From the NCBI RefSeq assembly GCF_036226745.1, contig NZ_CP109013.1, forward strand, positions 3,410,001 to 3,474,000: a stretch of DNA of 64,000 nt. The letters run 5' to 3'. The position numbers were made by a program, and so were the translations under genes. Positions 36,011-45,293 of this stretch are shown in pieces (positions within the stretch are counted from its first letter, which is position 1; each line of letters begins with the position of its first letter). Under the pieces are notes generated by a model. The model worked only from the letters and a program-made list of their open reading frames with translations, was not told the origin of the DNA and did not search any database. The DNA comes from Streptomyces sp. NBC_00683. Lineage in GTDB: Bacteria; Actinomycetota; Actinomycetes; Streptomycetales; Streptomycetaceae.

Positions 36011-37765
36011 ATGCAGATCCACAAGTACGACACCGTCATCGTCGGCGCCGGCGGCGCCGGCATGCGCGCGGCCATCGAGTCGACCAAGCGCAGCCGTACC
36101 GCCGTGCTGACGAAGCTCTACCCCACCCGCTCCCACACGGGCGCGGCGCAGGGCGGCATGGCCGCCGCGCTCGCCAACGTGGAAGAGGACAACTGGGAGT
36201 GGCACACCTTCGACACGATCAAGGGCGGCGACTACCTGGTCGACCAGGACGCCGCCGAGATCCTGGCGAAGGAGGCCATCGACTCCGTTCTCGACCTGGA
36301 GAAGATGGGCCTGCCGTTCAACCGCACGCCCGAGGGCAAGATCGACCAGCGACGCTTCGGCGGCCACAGCCGTAACCACGGCGAGGCCCCCGTCCGCCGG
36401 TCCTGCTACGCCTCGGACCGCACCGGCCACATGATCCTCCAGACGCTGTACCAGAACTGCGTCAAGGAGGGTGTGGAGTTCTTCAACGAGTTCTACGTCC
36501 TGGACCTCCTGCTCCAGGAGGTCGACGGCGTCAAGAAGTCCGCCGGCGTCGTCGCGTACGAGCTGGCCACCGGCGAGATCCACGTCTTCCAGGCGAAGTC
36601 GGTCATCTTCGCCTCGGGCGGCACCGGCAAGTTCTTCAAGGTGACCTCCAACGCCCACACCCTGACGGGTGACGGCCAGGCCGCCGCGTACCGCCGCGGT
36701 CTGCCGCTGGAGGACATGGAGTTCTTCCAGTTCCACCCGACGGGCATCTGGCGCATGGGCATCCTGCTGACGGAGGGCGCCCGTGGTGAGGGCGGCATCC
36801 TCCGCAACAAGGACGGCGAGCGCTTCATGGAGAAGTACGCGCCCGTCATGAAGGACCTCGCGTCCCGTGACGTCGTGTCCCGCTCCATCTACACGGAGAT
36901 CCGCGAGGGCCGCGGCTGCGGACCCGAGGGCGACCACGTCTACCTCGACCTCACGCACCTCCCGCCGGAGCAGCTGGACGCCAAGCTCCCGGACATCACC
37001 GAGTTCGCGCGCACCTACCTCGGCATCGAGCCCTACACGGACCCGATCCCGATCCAGCCGACCGCGCACTACGCCATGGGCGGCATCCCGACCAACGTCG
37101 AGGGCGAGGTGCTCGCCGACAACACGACCGTCGTACCGGGCCTGTACGCCGCCGGCGAGGTCGCCTGTGTCTCCGTGCACGGCGCCAACCGCCTCGGCAC
37201 CAACTCGCTCCTCGACATCAACGTCTTCGGACGCCGGTCGGGCATCGCCGCCGCCGAGTACTCCGCGAAGAACGACTACGTCGAGCTTCCCGAGAACCCG
37301 GCGCAGCAGGTCATCGACCAGGTCGAGCGGCTGCGCAACTCGACGGGCACCGAGCGCGTCGCCGCGCTCCGCCTCGAGCTGCAGGAGTGCATGGACGCCA
37401 ACGTGATGGTGTTCCGCACCGAGCAGACGATCAAGACGGCGGTCGACAAGATCGCCGAGCTGCGCAAGCGCTACCTCAGCGTGTCCATCCAGGACAAGGG
37501 CAAGCGGTTCAACACCGACCTGCTGGAAGCCGTCGAGCTGGGCAACCTGCTCGACCTGGCCGAGGTCATGGCGACCTCCGCGCTGGCCCGCAAGGAGTCC
37601 CGCGGCGGTCACTACCGCGAGGACTACCCGAACCGCGACGACGTCAACTTCATGCGCCACACCATGGCGTACCGCGAGGTCACCGCCGACGGCACCGAGT
37701 CGATCAGGCTCGACTACAAGCCGGTCGTCACGACCCGCTACCAGCCGATGGAGCGTAAGTACTGA
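36011..37765 (+). CDS. sdhA: Succinate dehydrogenase flavoprotein subunit
   Basis: The 584-residue catalytic subunit oxidises succinate to fumarate with covalently bound FAD. It shows [13 protein letters not shown] (FAD-binding), the flavinylation motif [11 protein letters not shown] (His in RSHT at about 37-41), and the active-site region [13 protein letters not shown] near 391-403. ATG at 36011 follows AGAGGAAACC. It overlaps sdhB by TGATG, so the two are translationally coupled. Confidence 0.96.
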   Translation: MQIHKYDTVIVGAGGAGMRAAIESTKRSRTAVLTKLYPTRSHTGAAQGGMAAALANVEEDNWEWHTFDTIKGGDYLVDQDAAEILAKEAIDSVLDLEKMGLPFNRTPEGKIDQRRFGGHSRNHGEAPVRRSCYASDRTGHMILQTLYQNCVKEGVEFFNEFYVLDLLLQEVDGVKKSAGVVAYELATGEIHVFQAKSVIFASGGTGKFFKVTSNAHTLTGDGQAAAYRRGLPLEDMEFFQFHPTGIWRMGILLTEGARGEGGILRNKDGERFMEKYAPVMKDLASRDVVSRSIYTEIREGRGCGPEGDHVYLDLTHLPPEQLDAKLPDITEFARTYLGIEPYTDPIPIQPTAHYAMGGIPTNVEGEVLADNTTVVPGLYAAGEVACVSVHGANRLGTNSLLDINVFGRRSGIAAAEYSAKNDYVELPENPAQQVIDQVERLRNSTGTERVAALRLELQECMDANVMVFRTEQTIKTAVDKIAELRKRYLSVSIQDKGKRFNTDLLEAVELGNLLDLAEVMATSALARKESRGGHYREDYPNRDDVNFMRHTMAYREVTADGTESIRLDYKPVVTTRYQPMERKY

Positions 37766-38541
37766 TGGCTACCCCCACCCTGGAGAAGTCGGACAAGGCT
37801 CCCGAGCCCGAGGCCGGCTTCGCCGACACCCCGTACATCACCGCCACCTTCCGGATCCGCCGCTTCAACCCGGAGGTCTCCGACGAGGCGCAGTGGCAGG
37901 ACTTCCAGATCCTGATCGACCCGAAGGAGCGTGTCCTCGACGCCCTTCACAAGATCAAGTGGGAGCTGGACGGCACGCTGACCTTCCGGCGCTCCTGCGC
38001 GCACGGTATCTGCGGCTCCGACGCGATGCGGATCAACGGCAAGAACAGGCTCGCCTGCAAGACGCTGATCAAGGACATCAACCCGGACAAGCCGATCACG
38101 GTCGAGGCCATCAAGGGCCTCACGGTCCTCAAGGACCTCGTGGTCGACATGGACCCGTTCTTCCAGGCCTACCGCGATGTCATGCCCTTCCTCATCACCA
38201 AGGGGAACGAGCCGACCCGTGAGCGTCTGCAGTCCTCCGAGGACCGCGAGCGCTTCGACGACACCACCAAGTGCATCCTGTGCGCCGCGTGCACGTCCTC
38301 GTGCCCGGTGTTCTGGAACGACGGCCAGTACTTCGGCCCGGCGGCCATCGTCAACGCGCACCGCTTCATCTTCGACTCGCGTGACGAGGGCGGCGAGCAG
38401 CGCCTGGAGATCCTCAACGACCGTGACGGTGTGTGGCGTTGCCGCACGACGTTCAACTGCACGGACGCCTGCCCGCGTGGCATCGAGGTCACCAAGGCGA
38501 TCCAGGAAGTGAAGCGCGCGCTGATCACGCGTCGCTTCTGA
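37765..38541 (+). CDS. sdhB: Succinate dehydrogenase iron-sulfur subunit
   Basis: A 258-residue protein with the three Cys clusters of the family: SCAHGICGSDAM with a downstream LACKT for [2Fe-2S], CILCAACTSSCPVFW for [4Fe-4S], and CTDACPRGIE for [3Fe-4S]. It moves electrons from SdhA to quinone. It starts in the TGATG overlap with sdhA and is last of the operon; a large stem-loop follows. Confidence 0.96.
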   Translation: MATPTLEKSDKAPEPEAGFADTPYITATFRIRRFNPEVSDEAQWQDFQILIDPKERVLDALHKIKWELDGTLTFRRSCAHGICGSDAMRINGKNRLACKTLIKDINPDKPITVEAIKGLTVLKDLVVDMDPFFQAYRDVMPFLITKGNEPTRERLQSSEDRERFDDTTKCILCAACTSSCPVFWNDGQYFGPAAIVNAHRFIFDSRDEGGEQRLEILNDRDGVWRCRTTFNCTDACPRGIEVTKAIQEVKRALITRRF

Positions 38542-38575
38542 CCCAAGAGCCGCTCCGGCTCCGAAGGTTGTCACC

Positions 38576-38622
38576 GAGAGGCCCCGTTCTGCGCACGGAC
38601 TGTGCGGGAAGCGGGGCCTCTT
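38576..38622 (+). terminator. Terminator of the sdhCDAB operon
   Basis: GAGAGGCCCCG (38576-38586) pairs with CGGGGCCTCTT (38612-38622), with further internal pairing of TGCGCA and TGTGCG around the loop. It lies about 35 bases after the sdhB stop and ends with TTGC on the plus strand. Confidence 0.75.
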
Positions 38623-38734
38623 GCTGCGTCACAGGTGCATGGACGGTACGGTCATGCGGAGTCGGTGACCGGCTCGCCACTCCCGGCGCAGCACAGCACG
38701 GGAGAAGAAGTCTTGATGGAGAACGGGGAACGTT

Positions 38735-39340
38735 GTGAGCGATCCGAATCCGTACGCGGACGACTCATACAAGTGGGGCCCGCCCCAGCAACCGGGCAAC
38801 CCGCCCACGATGCCGGACGGACAGGGCTACGGCTACCCGGCGGCGCCGGGCGCCACTCCGGCGTACGGCTATCCGCAGCCGCTGCCCGATTCGGCGGCGC
38901 AGCCCGGCCCGGGGTACGGCTATCCGGCCGCCGGACAGCCCACCCAGCCCGGCTTCAACCTGCCGGTGCAGCACGGGATGCAGCCCGGGGGCGGCGGGGT
39001 CCCGATGCTGTCGTTCGGTGACATCACCGTCATGAACGACTCGATCGTGACGCCGTCCGGCACGATGCCCCTCAAGGGCGCGGTGTGGACGGCGACCGAC
39101 ATGTCGCGCACGGAGGAGAAGATTCCGACCGTGGCGATCGTGCTGGCGATCATCTTCGCGCTGCTGTGCCTGATCGGTCTGCTCTTCCTCCTGATGAAGG
39201 AGAAGAAGACGACCGGCTTCGTCCAGGTCACGGTCACCAGCGGGGGCCGGCACCACTCGACGATGATTCCGGCGACGGGTCCCCAGACCTTCCAGATGGT
39301 GATGGCCCAGATCAACACCGCCCGTTCGATGAGCGCCTGA
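38735..39340 (+). CDS. Membrane protein with Pro/Gly/Tyr-rich N-terminus, 201 aa
   Basis: Residues 1-85 are low-complexity and rich in Pro, Gly, Tyr and Gln (GYGYPAAPG repeats), followed by a small beta-rich block (SFGDITVMNDSIVTPSGTMPLKG), one helix near 133-153 and a C-terminal part ending TFQMVMAQINTARSMSA. GTG at 38735 follows ACGGGGAACGTT. The layout recalls actinobacterial proteins with disordered proline-rich heads. Function unknown. Confidence 0.65.
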   Translation: MSDPNPYADDSYKWGPPQQPGNPPTMPDGQGYGYPAAPGATPAYGYPQPLPDSAAQPGPGYGYPAAGQPTQPGFNLPVQHGMQPGGGGVPMLSFGDITVMNDSIVTPSGTMPLKGAVWTATDMSRTEEKIPTVAIVLAIIFALLCLIGLLFLLMKEKKTTGFVQVTVTSGGRHHSTMIPATGPQTFQMVMAQINTARSMSA

Positions 39341-39409
39341 CCCAGGTCAAGGCCAACAGACGCGGGACGGCTGCCTCGTACTGACGACGGGCGGCCGGTT
39401 CCCGGTATC

Positions 39410-39431
39410 CGGCCGGCCTGCGGGCCGGCCG
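39410..39431 (+). terminator. Short GC-rich stem-loop
   Basis: CGGCCGGCC (39410-39418) and GGCCGGCCG (39423-39431) pair perfectly around TGCG. It lies 70 bases after the stop at 39340 and probably ends that transcript. The following 350 bases (to about 39782) hold only short overlapping frames with no start signals; I call nothing there. Confidence 0.55.
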
Positions 39432-39782
39432 TCGGCGTCGCTGCGCGGCCCCGGGCGGCCGTTGGGCATAGAGCGCCCCCCGCCCCCCCTGCGCAGGCCC
39501 ACCGTAGGCCCCTGCAGCGCACCCAGGGCGGCGTGAGCGCCGATCCCCCTGCCCGGTGCGCTGTTGCGGCGGCCTGCCCGGCTGCCCCCAGGCAGCCGAA
39601 CGGGTTCCGGTGGCGGCCCGGGCCAGGCACATGCCCGGGTGCGCGCGCACGTCCCACCTCGCAACGCGGCGCCCGCCGACGGCGGGTGGCACGCCATGGC
39701 CGAGGCCCTGAGTTCCTGATTCCCTCTCACCCTTCCCGGACTGTCGGGCACACCGAGCTCCGGCATGCCCTCAGGGCGCCAC

Positions 39783-39841
39783 TTGAACATGTTCAAAGAC
39801 AGGTCTACAGTCATCGACATCAGCTTTTTGAACGCGTTCAA
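39783..39841 (+). promoter_or_regulatory. Promoter with two TTGAAC-N2-GTTCAA operators
   Basis: Perfect 14-bp palindromes lie at 39783-39796 (centre AT) and 39828-39841 (centre GC). TTGAAC at 39783-39788 also serves as a -35 with TACAGT (39806-39811) as -10, spacer 17. The first operator thus overlaps the -35 and the second lies downstream of the expected start of transcription, a typical repression layout. The TetR gene two genes downstream is the likely binder. Confidence 0.75.
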
Positions 39842-39854
39842 GGGAGGGTGGGGC

Positions 39855-40289
39855 ATGGACCTCACTGTGCTCGCGTACGTCATCTACCTACTCATCAGCG
39901 TGGCGCTCACCATCTGGGTCGCCCGCACGCTCAGCCGCAACGGCAAGGTCTTCCTCGCCGATGTGCTCCAGGGGAACGAGAAGCTCGCCGAGGCCGTGAA
40001 CCACCTGCTGGTCGTCGGCTTCTACCTCGTCAACCTGGGCTTCGTGACCCTCTACCTGAAGAACGCCGACGGGGTCACCGACGCCCGCCAGCTCTTCGAG
40101 GCACTGTCGGTGAAGGTCGGCGTCGTCCTGCTGGTCCTGGGCGTGATGCACCTTGGGAACGTCTACGTACTGAACAAGATCCGCCGCCGCGGCCTGATGG
40201 AGCGGGAGCAGACCCCGCCCGTGCCGCCGCAGGGCTGGGCGGGCCCGGGCGGCCAGGGGCCCTGGGCCGCACCCGCCGCCGGGAAGTGA
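39855..40289 (+). CDS. Small membrane protein, 144 aa, in a TetR-controlled operon
   Basis: Three hydrophobic segments (LAYVIYLLISVALTIWV; HLLVVGFYLVNLGFVTLYL; VGVVLLVLGVMHLGNVYVL) and a Pro/Gly-rich tail. AGGGAGGG 6 bases before the ATG is a strong ribosome binding site. I cannot name the family with certainty. It heads a three-gene operon with a DCC-type thiol protein and a TetR regulator, behind two palindromic operators, so it is probably induced by a ligand of that TetR. Confidence 0.7.
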   Translation: MDLTVLAYVIYLLISVALTIWVARTLSRNGKVFLADVLQGNEKLAEAVNHLLVVGFYLVNLGFVTLYLKNADGVTDARQLFEALSVKVGVVLLVLGVMHLGNVYVLNKIRRRGLMEREQTPPVPPQGWAGPGGQGPWAAPAAGK

Positions 40290-40359
40290 GCGGGCCGTGC
40301 CGCACATCCCGGGCACGCCCAGCCCGGCCGAACGGACCCGGTCCGCGGAGAACCCGGCC

Positions 40360-40779
40360 ATGTCCGTCCCGGTGACCCGGCTCACGGTGCTCTACGACGA
40401 CCGGTGCTCGCTCTGCCTCCATCTGCGGCACTGGCTGCAGAGCCGGCGTCAGCTCGTTCCGCTCGATCTCGTCCCGGCGGGATCGCAGGAGGCGCAGCGC
40501 CGCTTCCCGGGGCTCGACCACGCGGGCACGCTCGACGAGATCACCGTGGTCGGCGACCGGGGACAGATCTACCGCTCCACCGACGCCTGGATCGTCTGCC
40601 TCTGGGCCCTGGCCGAACACCGCCCGAAGGCCCACTGGCTGGCCACGCCCATGGGCCGCCCGTTCGCCCGTGCGACCGTGCTCGCCGCGGCGAAGTACCG
40701 GTCCGTGACGGCACAGCCGTGCGGCGAGGGGGACGGGCGCTGCGCAGTGCCGGATCCGGCGGACGGATCTCCCGGTTAG
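40360..40779 (+). CDS. DCC family (DUF393) thiol-disulfide oxidoreductase-like protein
   Basis: The motif YDDRCSLCLHLRHWL near 12-26 (Asp-X2-Cys-X2-Cys) marks the DCC1/DUF393 family, predicted thioredoxin-like redox proteins. ATG at 40360 follows GGAGA at 8 bases; a GTG at 40297 in the same frame lacks one. It lies between the small membrane protein and the TetR gene and is probably co-transcribed. Substrate unknown. Confidence 0.8.
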   Translation: MSVPVTRLTVLYDDRCSLCLHLRHWLQSRRQLVPLDLVPAGSQEAQRRFPGLDHAGTLDEITVVGDRGQIYRSTDAWIVCLWALAEHRPKAHWLATPMGRPFARATVLAAAKYRSVTAQPCGEGDGRCAVPDPADGSPG

Positions 40780-40810
40780 CCTTGGGACCGTGGTGAAGGA
40801 AGAGAAGAAC

Positions 40811-41563
40811 GTGGCTGACGCGAACGCGGCGAAGCCGGCCGGAGAGGGCAAGGCCGCCAAGGCGGTCAAGGCCCAGAAGAGTGAGCAGACCCGCACTCTG
40901 ATTCTCGAGACCGCACTCAGACTCTTCGAGGAGCGCGGTTACGACAAGACGACGATGCGGGCCATCGCCCAGGAGGCCGGCGTCTCCGTCGGGAACGCCT
41001 ATTACTACTTCTCCTCCAAGGAACACCTGGTCCAGGGTTTCTACGACCGGATCGCCGCCGAGCACGAGGCGGCGGTCCGGCCGGTCCTCGCGGGGGACCC
41101 CGATCTCGCCGTACGCATCAGGGGGGTCCTGCTCTGCTGGCTGGACGTGGCGGAGCAGTACCACCGCTTCGCCGCCCAGTTCTTCAAGAACGCCGCCGAC
41201 CCGGACAGTCCGCTGTCCCCGTTCTCCGAGGAGTCCGTCTCCGCGCGCGAGGCGGCCATCTCCGTGCACAGGCGGTGCCTGGCCGGGTCCAGCACCAAGC
41301 ACGACCCGGAACTCGCCGAACTGCTTCCGCAGCTGATGTGGCTGATGCAGATGGGGCTGGTGCTGTTCTGGGTCTACGACCGGACCGAGGGCACCGAGCG
41401 CAGCCGCCGGCTCGTGGAGCGCACCGCGCCGATCGCCGCACGGGCGATCGCACTCTCCCGCTTCCGGGTGCTGCGGCCTCTCGTGCGGCAACTCCATGAC
41501 GTACTGGTGGAGTTCATGCCGGGCGCTGCGGCGCGCCCGGCACCGGACGTCAAATCCGGGTGA
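40811..41563 (+). CDS. TetR-family regulator of the operon
   Basis: A 250-residue regulator with a Lys/Ala-rich N-terminal tail, then the HTH at about 27-72 (TRTLILETALRLFEERGYDKTTMRAIAQEAGVSVGNAYYYFSSKE). The long C-terminal domain contains aromatic helices (PQLMWLMQMGLVLFWVYDRTEG) fit for a lipophilic ligand. GTG at 40811 follows GGAAGAG; a GTG at 40790 is also in frame. The paired palindromes at 39783-39841 are its likely operators. Its last 14 bases overlap the convergent solute-binding protein gene. Confidence 0.85.
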   Translation: MADANAAKPAGEGKAAKAVKAQKSEQTRTLILETALRLFEERGYDKTTMRAIAQEAGVSVGNAYYYFSSKEHLVQGFYDRIAAEHEAAVRPVLAGDPDLAVRIRGVLLCWLDVAEQYHRFAAQFFKNAADPDSPLSPFSEESVSAREAAISVHRRCLAGSSTKHDPELAELLPQLMWLMQMGLVLFWVYDRTEGTERSRRLVERTAPIAARAIALSRFRVLRPLVRQLHDVLVEFMPGAAARPAPDVKSG

Positions 41564-43103
41564 GCTCCCACAGTCGCCAGATCCCCGTACCGTCCGAAAG
41601 GTACTGGGAGCCGGACACGGTCGACTTGCTGACGACGTAGTCCTTCTTCTGCCACAGCGGGACCAGCGGCACGTCCTCGCCGACCAGTTCCTGCAGCTCC
41701 TTGAAGTCGGCAGAGGTGCGGCTGCGGTCGCCGAACTGCTGGGTGGAGGCGATCAGCGCGTCCATCTTCGTGCTGACGTAGCCGTTGTGGAGGCTGCTGT
41801 CGCGGCCGACCAGGGGCTGGCTGAACGTGTCCGGGTCCGGATAGTCGGGGAGCCAGCCGACGGTGTACGCGTCGTACGCACCGGCCGCGTACCCCTTCTG
41901 GAACGCCTGCCACTCCACCGCCTTCTCCGTGACCTTGAACAGTCCGTCCTTCTCCAGCTGGCGGACCAGCTCGGCGGTCTCCTCCTTGTTCGCGTCGTCG
42001 TCGCGGTGGGCGAAAGTGATGCGCAGCGGGATCTCCACGCCGGCTTGCTCCATCAGCTTCCTCGCCCTGACCGGATCGGGCTGCGGGTAGGCGTCGAAGA
42101 AGGGGGTGCTGTGCCCGATGTAGCCCTGGGGAATCAGCGAGTAGAGCGGATCCACGGTGCTCTTGTAGACGTCGGACACCAGCGGCCCGCGGTCGATGAT
42201 CCACGCGATGGCCTGGCGGACCCTCTTGTCGGCGAGCGGGGCGCCGGCCCGGACGTTGAAGACGAGGTTGCGGATCTCGGCGCTCTCGGCCTCGGTGACG
42301 CGCTGCTCGGGGTCACCGGGGTCGAGCTCGGAGAGCCGGTCCGCGGGCAGCTGACGGTGCGTGACGTCGACGTCCCCGGCCGTCCAGGCCGACTGGAGCT
42401 CGTCGGATCCCTTGAAGTAACGGATGTCGACCGGGGCACCGGTCTTCTTCAGCGCCCCCCTGTACGTGGGGTTGGGCACCAACTCGGCGCGGACACCGGG
42501 CTCGTACGACTTCAGGACGTACGGTCCCGAGCCGTCGACCTCGTTCCCGGAGCGGAGCTTGTCCTTCGGGTACCGGGTGGGGTCGACGATGGATCCGGCG
42601 CCCGTGGCGAGCTTCTGCGGGAAGGTCGCGTCCCGGGACGACAGGTTGAAGGTGATGGTGCGGCCCTCGGTCACGATGGTGTCGAGGCTGGGGAAGAGCA
42701 CCGCGGGGCCGACGTCCGACTCGATCTTGAGCATGCGCTCGAAGGAGTACTTGACGTCGGCGGCGGTGACCTTGCGGCCGCCGGAGAAGGTCAGGTCCCC
42801 CCGCAGCTTGCACTGGTAGGTCTGGAGCTTCTGGCCGATGAAGGCGCAGCTCTCGGCGGCGTCGGGCTCCGGCACGATCGCCCCGGACTTGAAGGTCATC
42901 AGGGACTGGTAGAGGTTGCTGTAGATCGCCCAGGAGCCGGCGTCGTACGCACCGGCCGGGTCGAGGGAGGTGACTTCGTCCGACGTGCCGACCACGATCG
43001 GGGCGTCGCTCACCTCGTCCGAGGGGAGCAGTTGCCAGGCGCCGAAGCCTGCGATGACCAATACCGCGAGAATCGCGAGTATCCGTATACGGACCAACCG
43101 CAT
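41550..43103 (-). CDS. ABC transporter substrate-binding protein, family 5 (peptide/oligopeptide)
   Basis: A 517-residue SBP_bac_5 protein with an N-terminal signal anchor (RIRILAILAVLVIAGFGAW) and no lipobox Cys, so it may stay as a membrane-anchored or secreted binder. Family blocks are clear: TSLDPAGAYDAGSWAIYSNLYQSL near 45-68, VTAADVKYSFERML and NLVFNVRAGAPLADKRVRQAIAWIIDR. No permease or ATPase gene lies beside it. ATG is preceded by AGGGAGA at 9 bases. Confidence 0.88.
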   Translation of the reverse strand: MRLVRIRILAILAVLVIAGFGAWQLLPSDEVSDAPIVVGTSDEVTSLDPAGAYDAGSWAIYSNLYQSLMTFKSGAIVPEPDAAESCAFIGQKLQTYQCKLRGDLTFSGGRKVTAADVKYSFERMLKIESDVGPAVLFPSLDTIVTEGRTITFNLSSRDATFPQKLATGAGSIVDPTRYPKDKLRSGNEVDGSGPYVLKSYEPGVRAELVPNPTYRGALKKTGAPVDIRYFKGSDELQSAWTAGDVDVTHRQLPADRLSELDPGDPEQRVTEAESAEIRNLVFNVRAGAPLADKRVRQAIAWIIDRGPLVSDVYKSTVDPLYSLIPQGYIGHSTPFFDAYPQPDPVRARKLMEQAGVEIPLRITFAHRDDDANKEETAELVRQLEKDGLFKVTEKAVEWQAFQKGYAAGAYDAYTVGWLPDYPDPDTFSQPLVGRDSSLHNGYVSTKMDALIASTQQFGDRSRTSADFKELQELVGEDVPLVPLWQKKDYVVSKSTVSGSQYLSDGTGIWRLWELTRI

Positions 43104-43499
43104 GTGCCGTGCTCTCCCTTAACAGCCCTGCCACGGCCCATGTGCATAGATGTACACATTGCCGCATGTTCGCACCTACCCAATCACACGATTTTCACAT
43201 CTGGAAGAGCAAATCGTGCACTCACAGGCTCTTGCTCGACATACGCCGAGATACGGGCCGAAAAGGGCGCGCCACGGCCTCCCATCAGGCACTTTCGTTG
43301 CTGCGCGTGAGGGTGGTGGGTGATTTCCGTGTGCGGGCACGGCAGTTGCCCGGGCGTCGCCCCGGAAGTCGGTCAGGGGCGTCGCTCGAAGGCGCGGCTC
43401 GGGGGCCGTTGCCCGGAGGCACGGCTCTGTACGTGTCCGTCTGTGCGTAGTTCTGTACGTCGGCCTGCACGTCGGGCCGTGCGTCGGCCTGTGCGCCGC
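43104..43499. other. Intergenic region with an AT-richer 5' part and low-complexity 3' part
   Basis: The first 120 bases (TGTACACATT, ACGATTTTCACAT) are AT-rich and hold the upstream region of the solute-binding protein gene. From about 43430 to 43500 there are degenerate repeats of a TGTACGTC/CGGCCTG type before the end of the metallophosphoesterase gene. I find no supported gene. Confidence 0.35.
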
Positions 43500-44858
43500 T
43501 CAGGCCTGCTTGGAAGCGAGCTCCACCACGGTGATGTCGGAGGGGGCGCCGACGCGTACCGGCGGGCCCCAGGCGCCCGCACCGCGCGAGACGTAGAGCT
43601 GGGTGTCGCCGTAGCGCTCCAGCCCCGCAACGGTGGGATTGGCCAGTTCGGCAAGGAAATTGCCGGGCCAGAGCTGACCACCGTGCGTGTGGCCGGAGAG
43701 CTGGAGGTCGACGCCGTGCTCGACGGCGTCGTGGATGACGACGGGCTGGTGTGCGAGCAGGACGGAGGCGCGGCCGCGGTCACGGTCACCGAGCGCTGCG
43801 GCGAAGTCGGGGCCCTGGCCCTCGCTTTCGCCCGCGACGTCGTTGACGCCGGCGAGGTCGAAGCCGCCGATCTCGACCCGGGCGTTCTCGAGCGGGTGCA
43901 GGCCCAGCTCACGGACGTGGTCGACCCACTCGGCAGCACCGGAGAAGTACTCGTGGTTGCCGGTGACGAAGTAGCTGCCGTGCCGTGCCTCGAGACCGGC
44001 CAACGGCTCGGCCGCGCGGCCCAGGTCGGCGACCGATCCGTCGACGAGGTCGCCGACGACAGCGACCAGATCGGGCCGGGTCGCGTTGATCGAGTCGACG
44101 ATGCGCTGGGTGTGCGCCCGGCCCAGGACGGGACCGAGATGGATGTCGCTGACGACGGCGATCCGGAAGCCGTGGGCGGAGCGCGGCAGCTTGGCCAGGG
44201 GCACGGTGATGCGCTTGACCCGGGGGCCGCGCAGCACGCCGTAGGTGCCGTACCCGACGGTGCCCAGCCCGGCGAGTGCGGCGGCGCCACCGACGGCGCG
44301 GGCGACGAACAGCCGCCGCGAGGGGTCGGCGACGGGCGGGACGGCTGGAGCCTCGGTGTCGGTGCGGGTCTCGGTGCGGGGCTCGGCTTCCGTACGGGTT
44401 CCGGAGGCGGAAGCGGGGGCGGAGGCGGCTTCGGTACCGGCGGCCGCGCCCGGCTCGGCACTCGCAGCGTCCGTGAGCGTCGTGGCTGTCGTCGTGGCCG
44501 CAGCCGTGCGGGTCCCCGCAGCCGCGCTCCTGGCGTCCCTGCGAGCGAGTACCCGGCGCAGGACAGGACGTACGGCCTCGCCCACCAGCAGAGCCAGCGT
44601 CAGATACAGCAGCGCGGCCAGCCACAGATAGCCCGGCCAGGCCAGCACCTGCTGCACCCGGAAAGGAACACCCGCGCGGCTCGAGACCAGGGCGCCCACG
44701 CTCAGCACCGGCAGCACGAACAGCGCGACCGTGCCGACACGGCGCGCCACACCGCCCTTCGCCGTCGTGTCACCGACGAACCGGCGCCACACATAACGGT
44801 GCACGCCGACGAGCAGCGCGATGACCGCGACGGCCACCCCTGCGAAGACCACAACCAC
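43500..44858 (-). CDS. Membrane-anchored metallophosphoesterase
   Basis: Three to four N-terminal membrane helices, a low-complexity Ala/Thr/Glu linker of about 75 residues, a TAT-like or anchor helix (RRLFVARAVGGAAALAG) and a calcineurin-type domain with all metal motifs: VSDIHLG, GDLVDG, GNHEYF, and SGHTHGGQ. It most resembles YaeI/YkuE-type phosphodiesterases acting near the envelope. A second frame on the plus strand through this region is a shadow. Confidence 0.88.
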   Translation of the reverse strand: MVVVFAGVAVAVIALLVGVHRYVWRRFVGDTTAKGGVARRVGTVALFVLPVLSVGALVSSRAGVPFRVQQVLAWPGYLWLAALLYLTLALLVGEAVRPVLRRVLARRDARSAAAGTRTAAATTTATTLTDAASAEPGAAAGTEAASAPASASGTRTEAEPRTETRTDTEAPAVPPVADPSRRLFVARAVGGAAALAGLGTVGYGTYGVLRGPRVKRITVPLAKLPRSAHGFRIAVVSDIHLGPVLGRAHTQRIVDSINATRPDLVAVVGDLVDGSVADLGRAAEPLAGLEARHGSYFVTGNHEYFSGAAEWVDHVRELGLHPLENARVEIGGFDLAGVNDVAGESEGQGPDFAAALGDRDRGRASVLLAHQPVVIHDAVEHGVDLQLSGHTHGGQLWPGNFLAELANPTVAGLERYGDTQLYVSRGAGAWGPPVRVGAPSDITVVELASKQA

Positions 44859-44926
44859 TTACGCTCCCCCGCCCACCTGTGTGCCTGCTCCCGCCCGCGC
44901 CCGGACCTTCACCTTTGTCCGGCTTG

Positions 44927-45172
44927 TCATGTGCGTTCGCGGCGCAAAGCCCTGACACCACGGAACCCGATGACTCCGACGGCCGTCCCCAGAAGAAACG
45001 ACGTGATGGTGAGCAGGAGATGGACCCAGAAGTACGCAGTCGGGTCACCCGCGTCATCGAACGCCAGTCCGCTGCCGTCCTTCCACAAGTTCTTGGCGAA
45101 AGTGATCCAGATGAACCAGCTCCACACCCCGAACGCGAGCAGGAACCAGGAGACGGGGCGGCTGAGCTTCAT
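44927..45172 (-). CDS. SCO4848-family small membrane protein, 81 aa
   Basis: Two membrane helices (SWFLLAFGVWSWFIWITFA and YFWVHLLLTITSFLLGTAVGVIGFRG) and a basic RRERT end match the small SCO4848-type family as I remember it. ATG at 45172 has no clear ribosome binding site; GATACT lies 6 bases upstream, compatible with a leaderless transcript. It is divergent from the D,D-carboxypeptidase gene with 121 bases between. Confidence 0.75.
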   Translation of the reverse strand: MKLSRPVSWFLLAFGVWSWFIWITFAKNLWKDGSGLAFDDAGDPTAYFWVHLLLTITSFLLGTAVGVIGFRGVRALRRERT

Positions 45173-45293
45173 GGATTCAGTATCGCCGCCGCCCTCCGGC
45201 ACGGTCGCCCGGGGTGGGCTGTCTCGGCGGTATGCACGGCGGGTCAGAGCATCCGGGTCCCCATCCTCAGCTTCGCCATGTACGTTTCCGACC

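Noticed and set aside
39312..39883. Minus-strand frames in the spacer before the TetR-controlled operon
   Set aside because: Arg/Pro-rich low-complexity products, mutually overlapping, one crossing the promoter and operators. No ribosome binding site.
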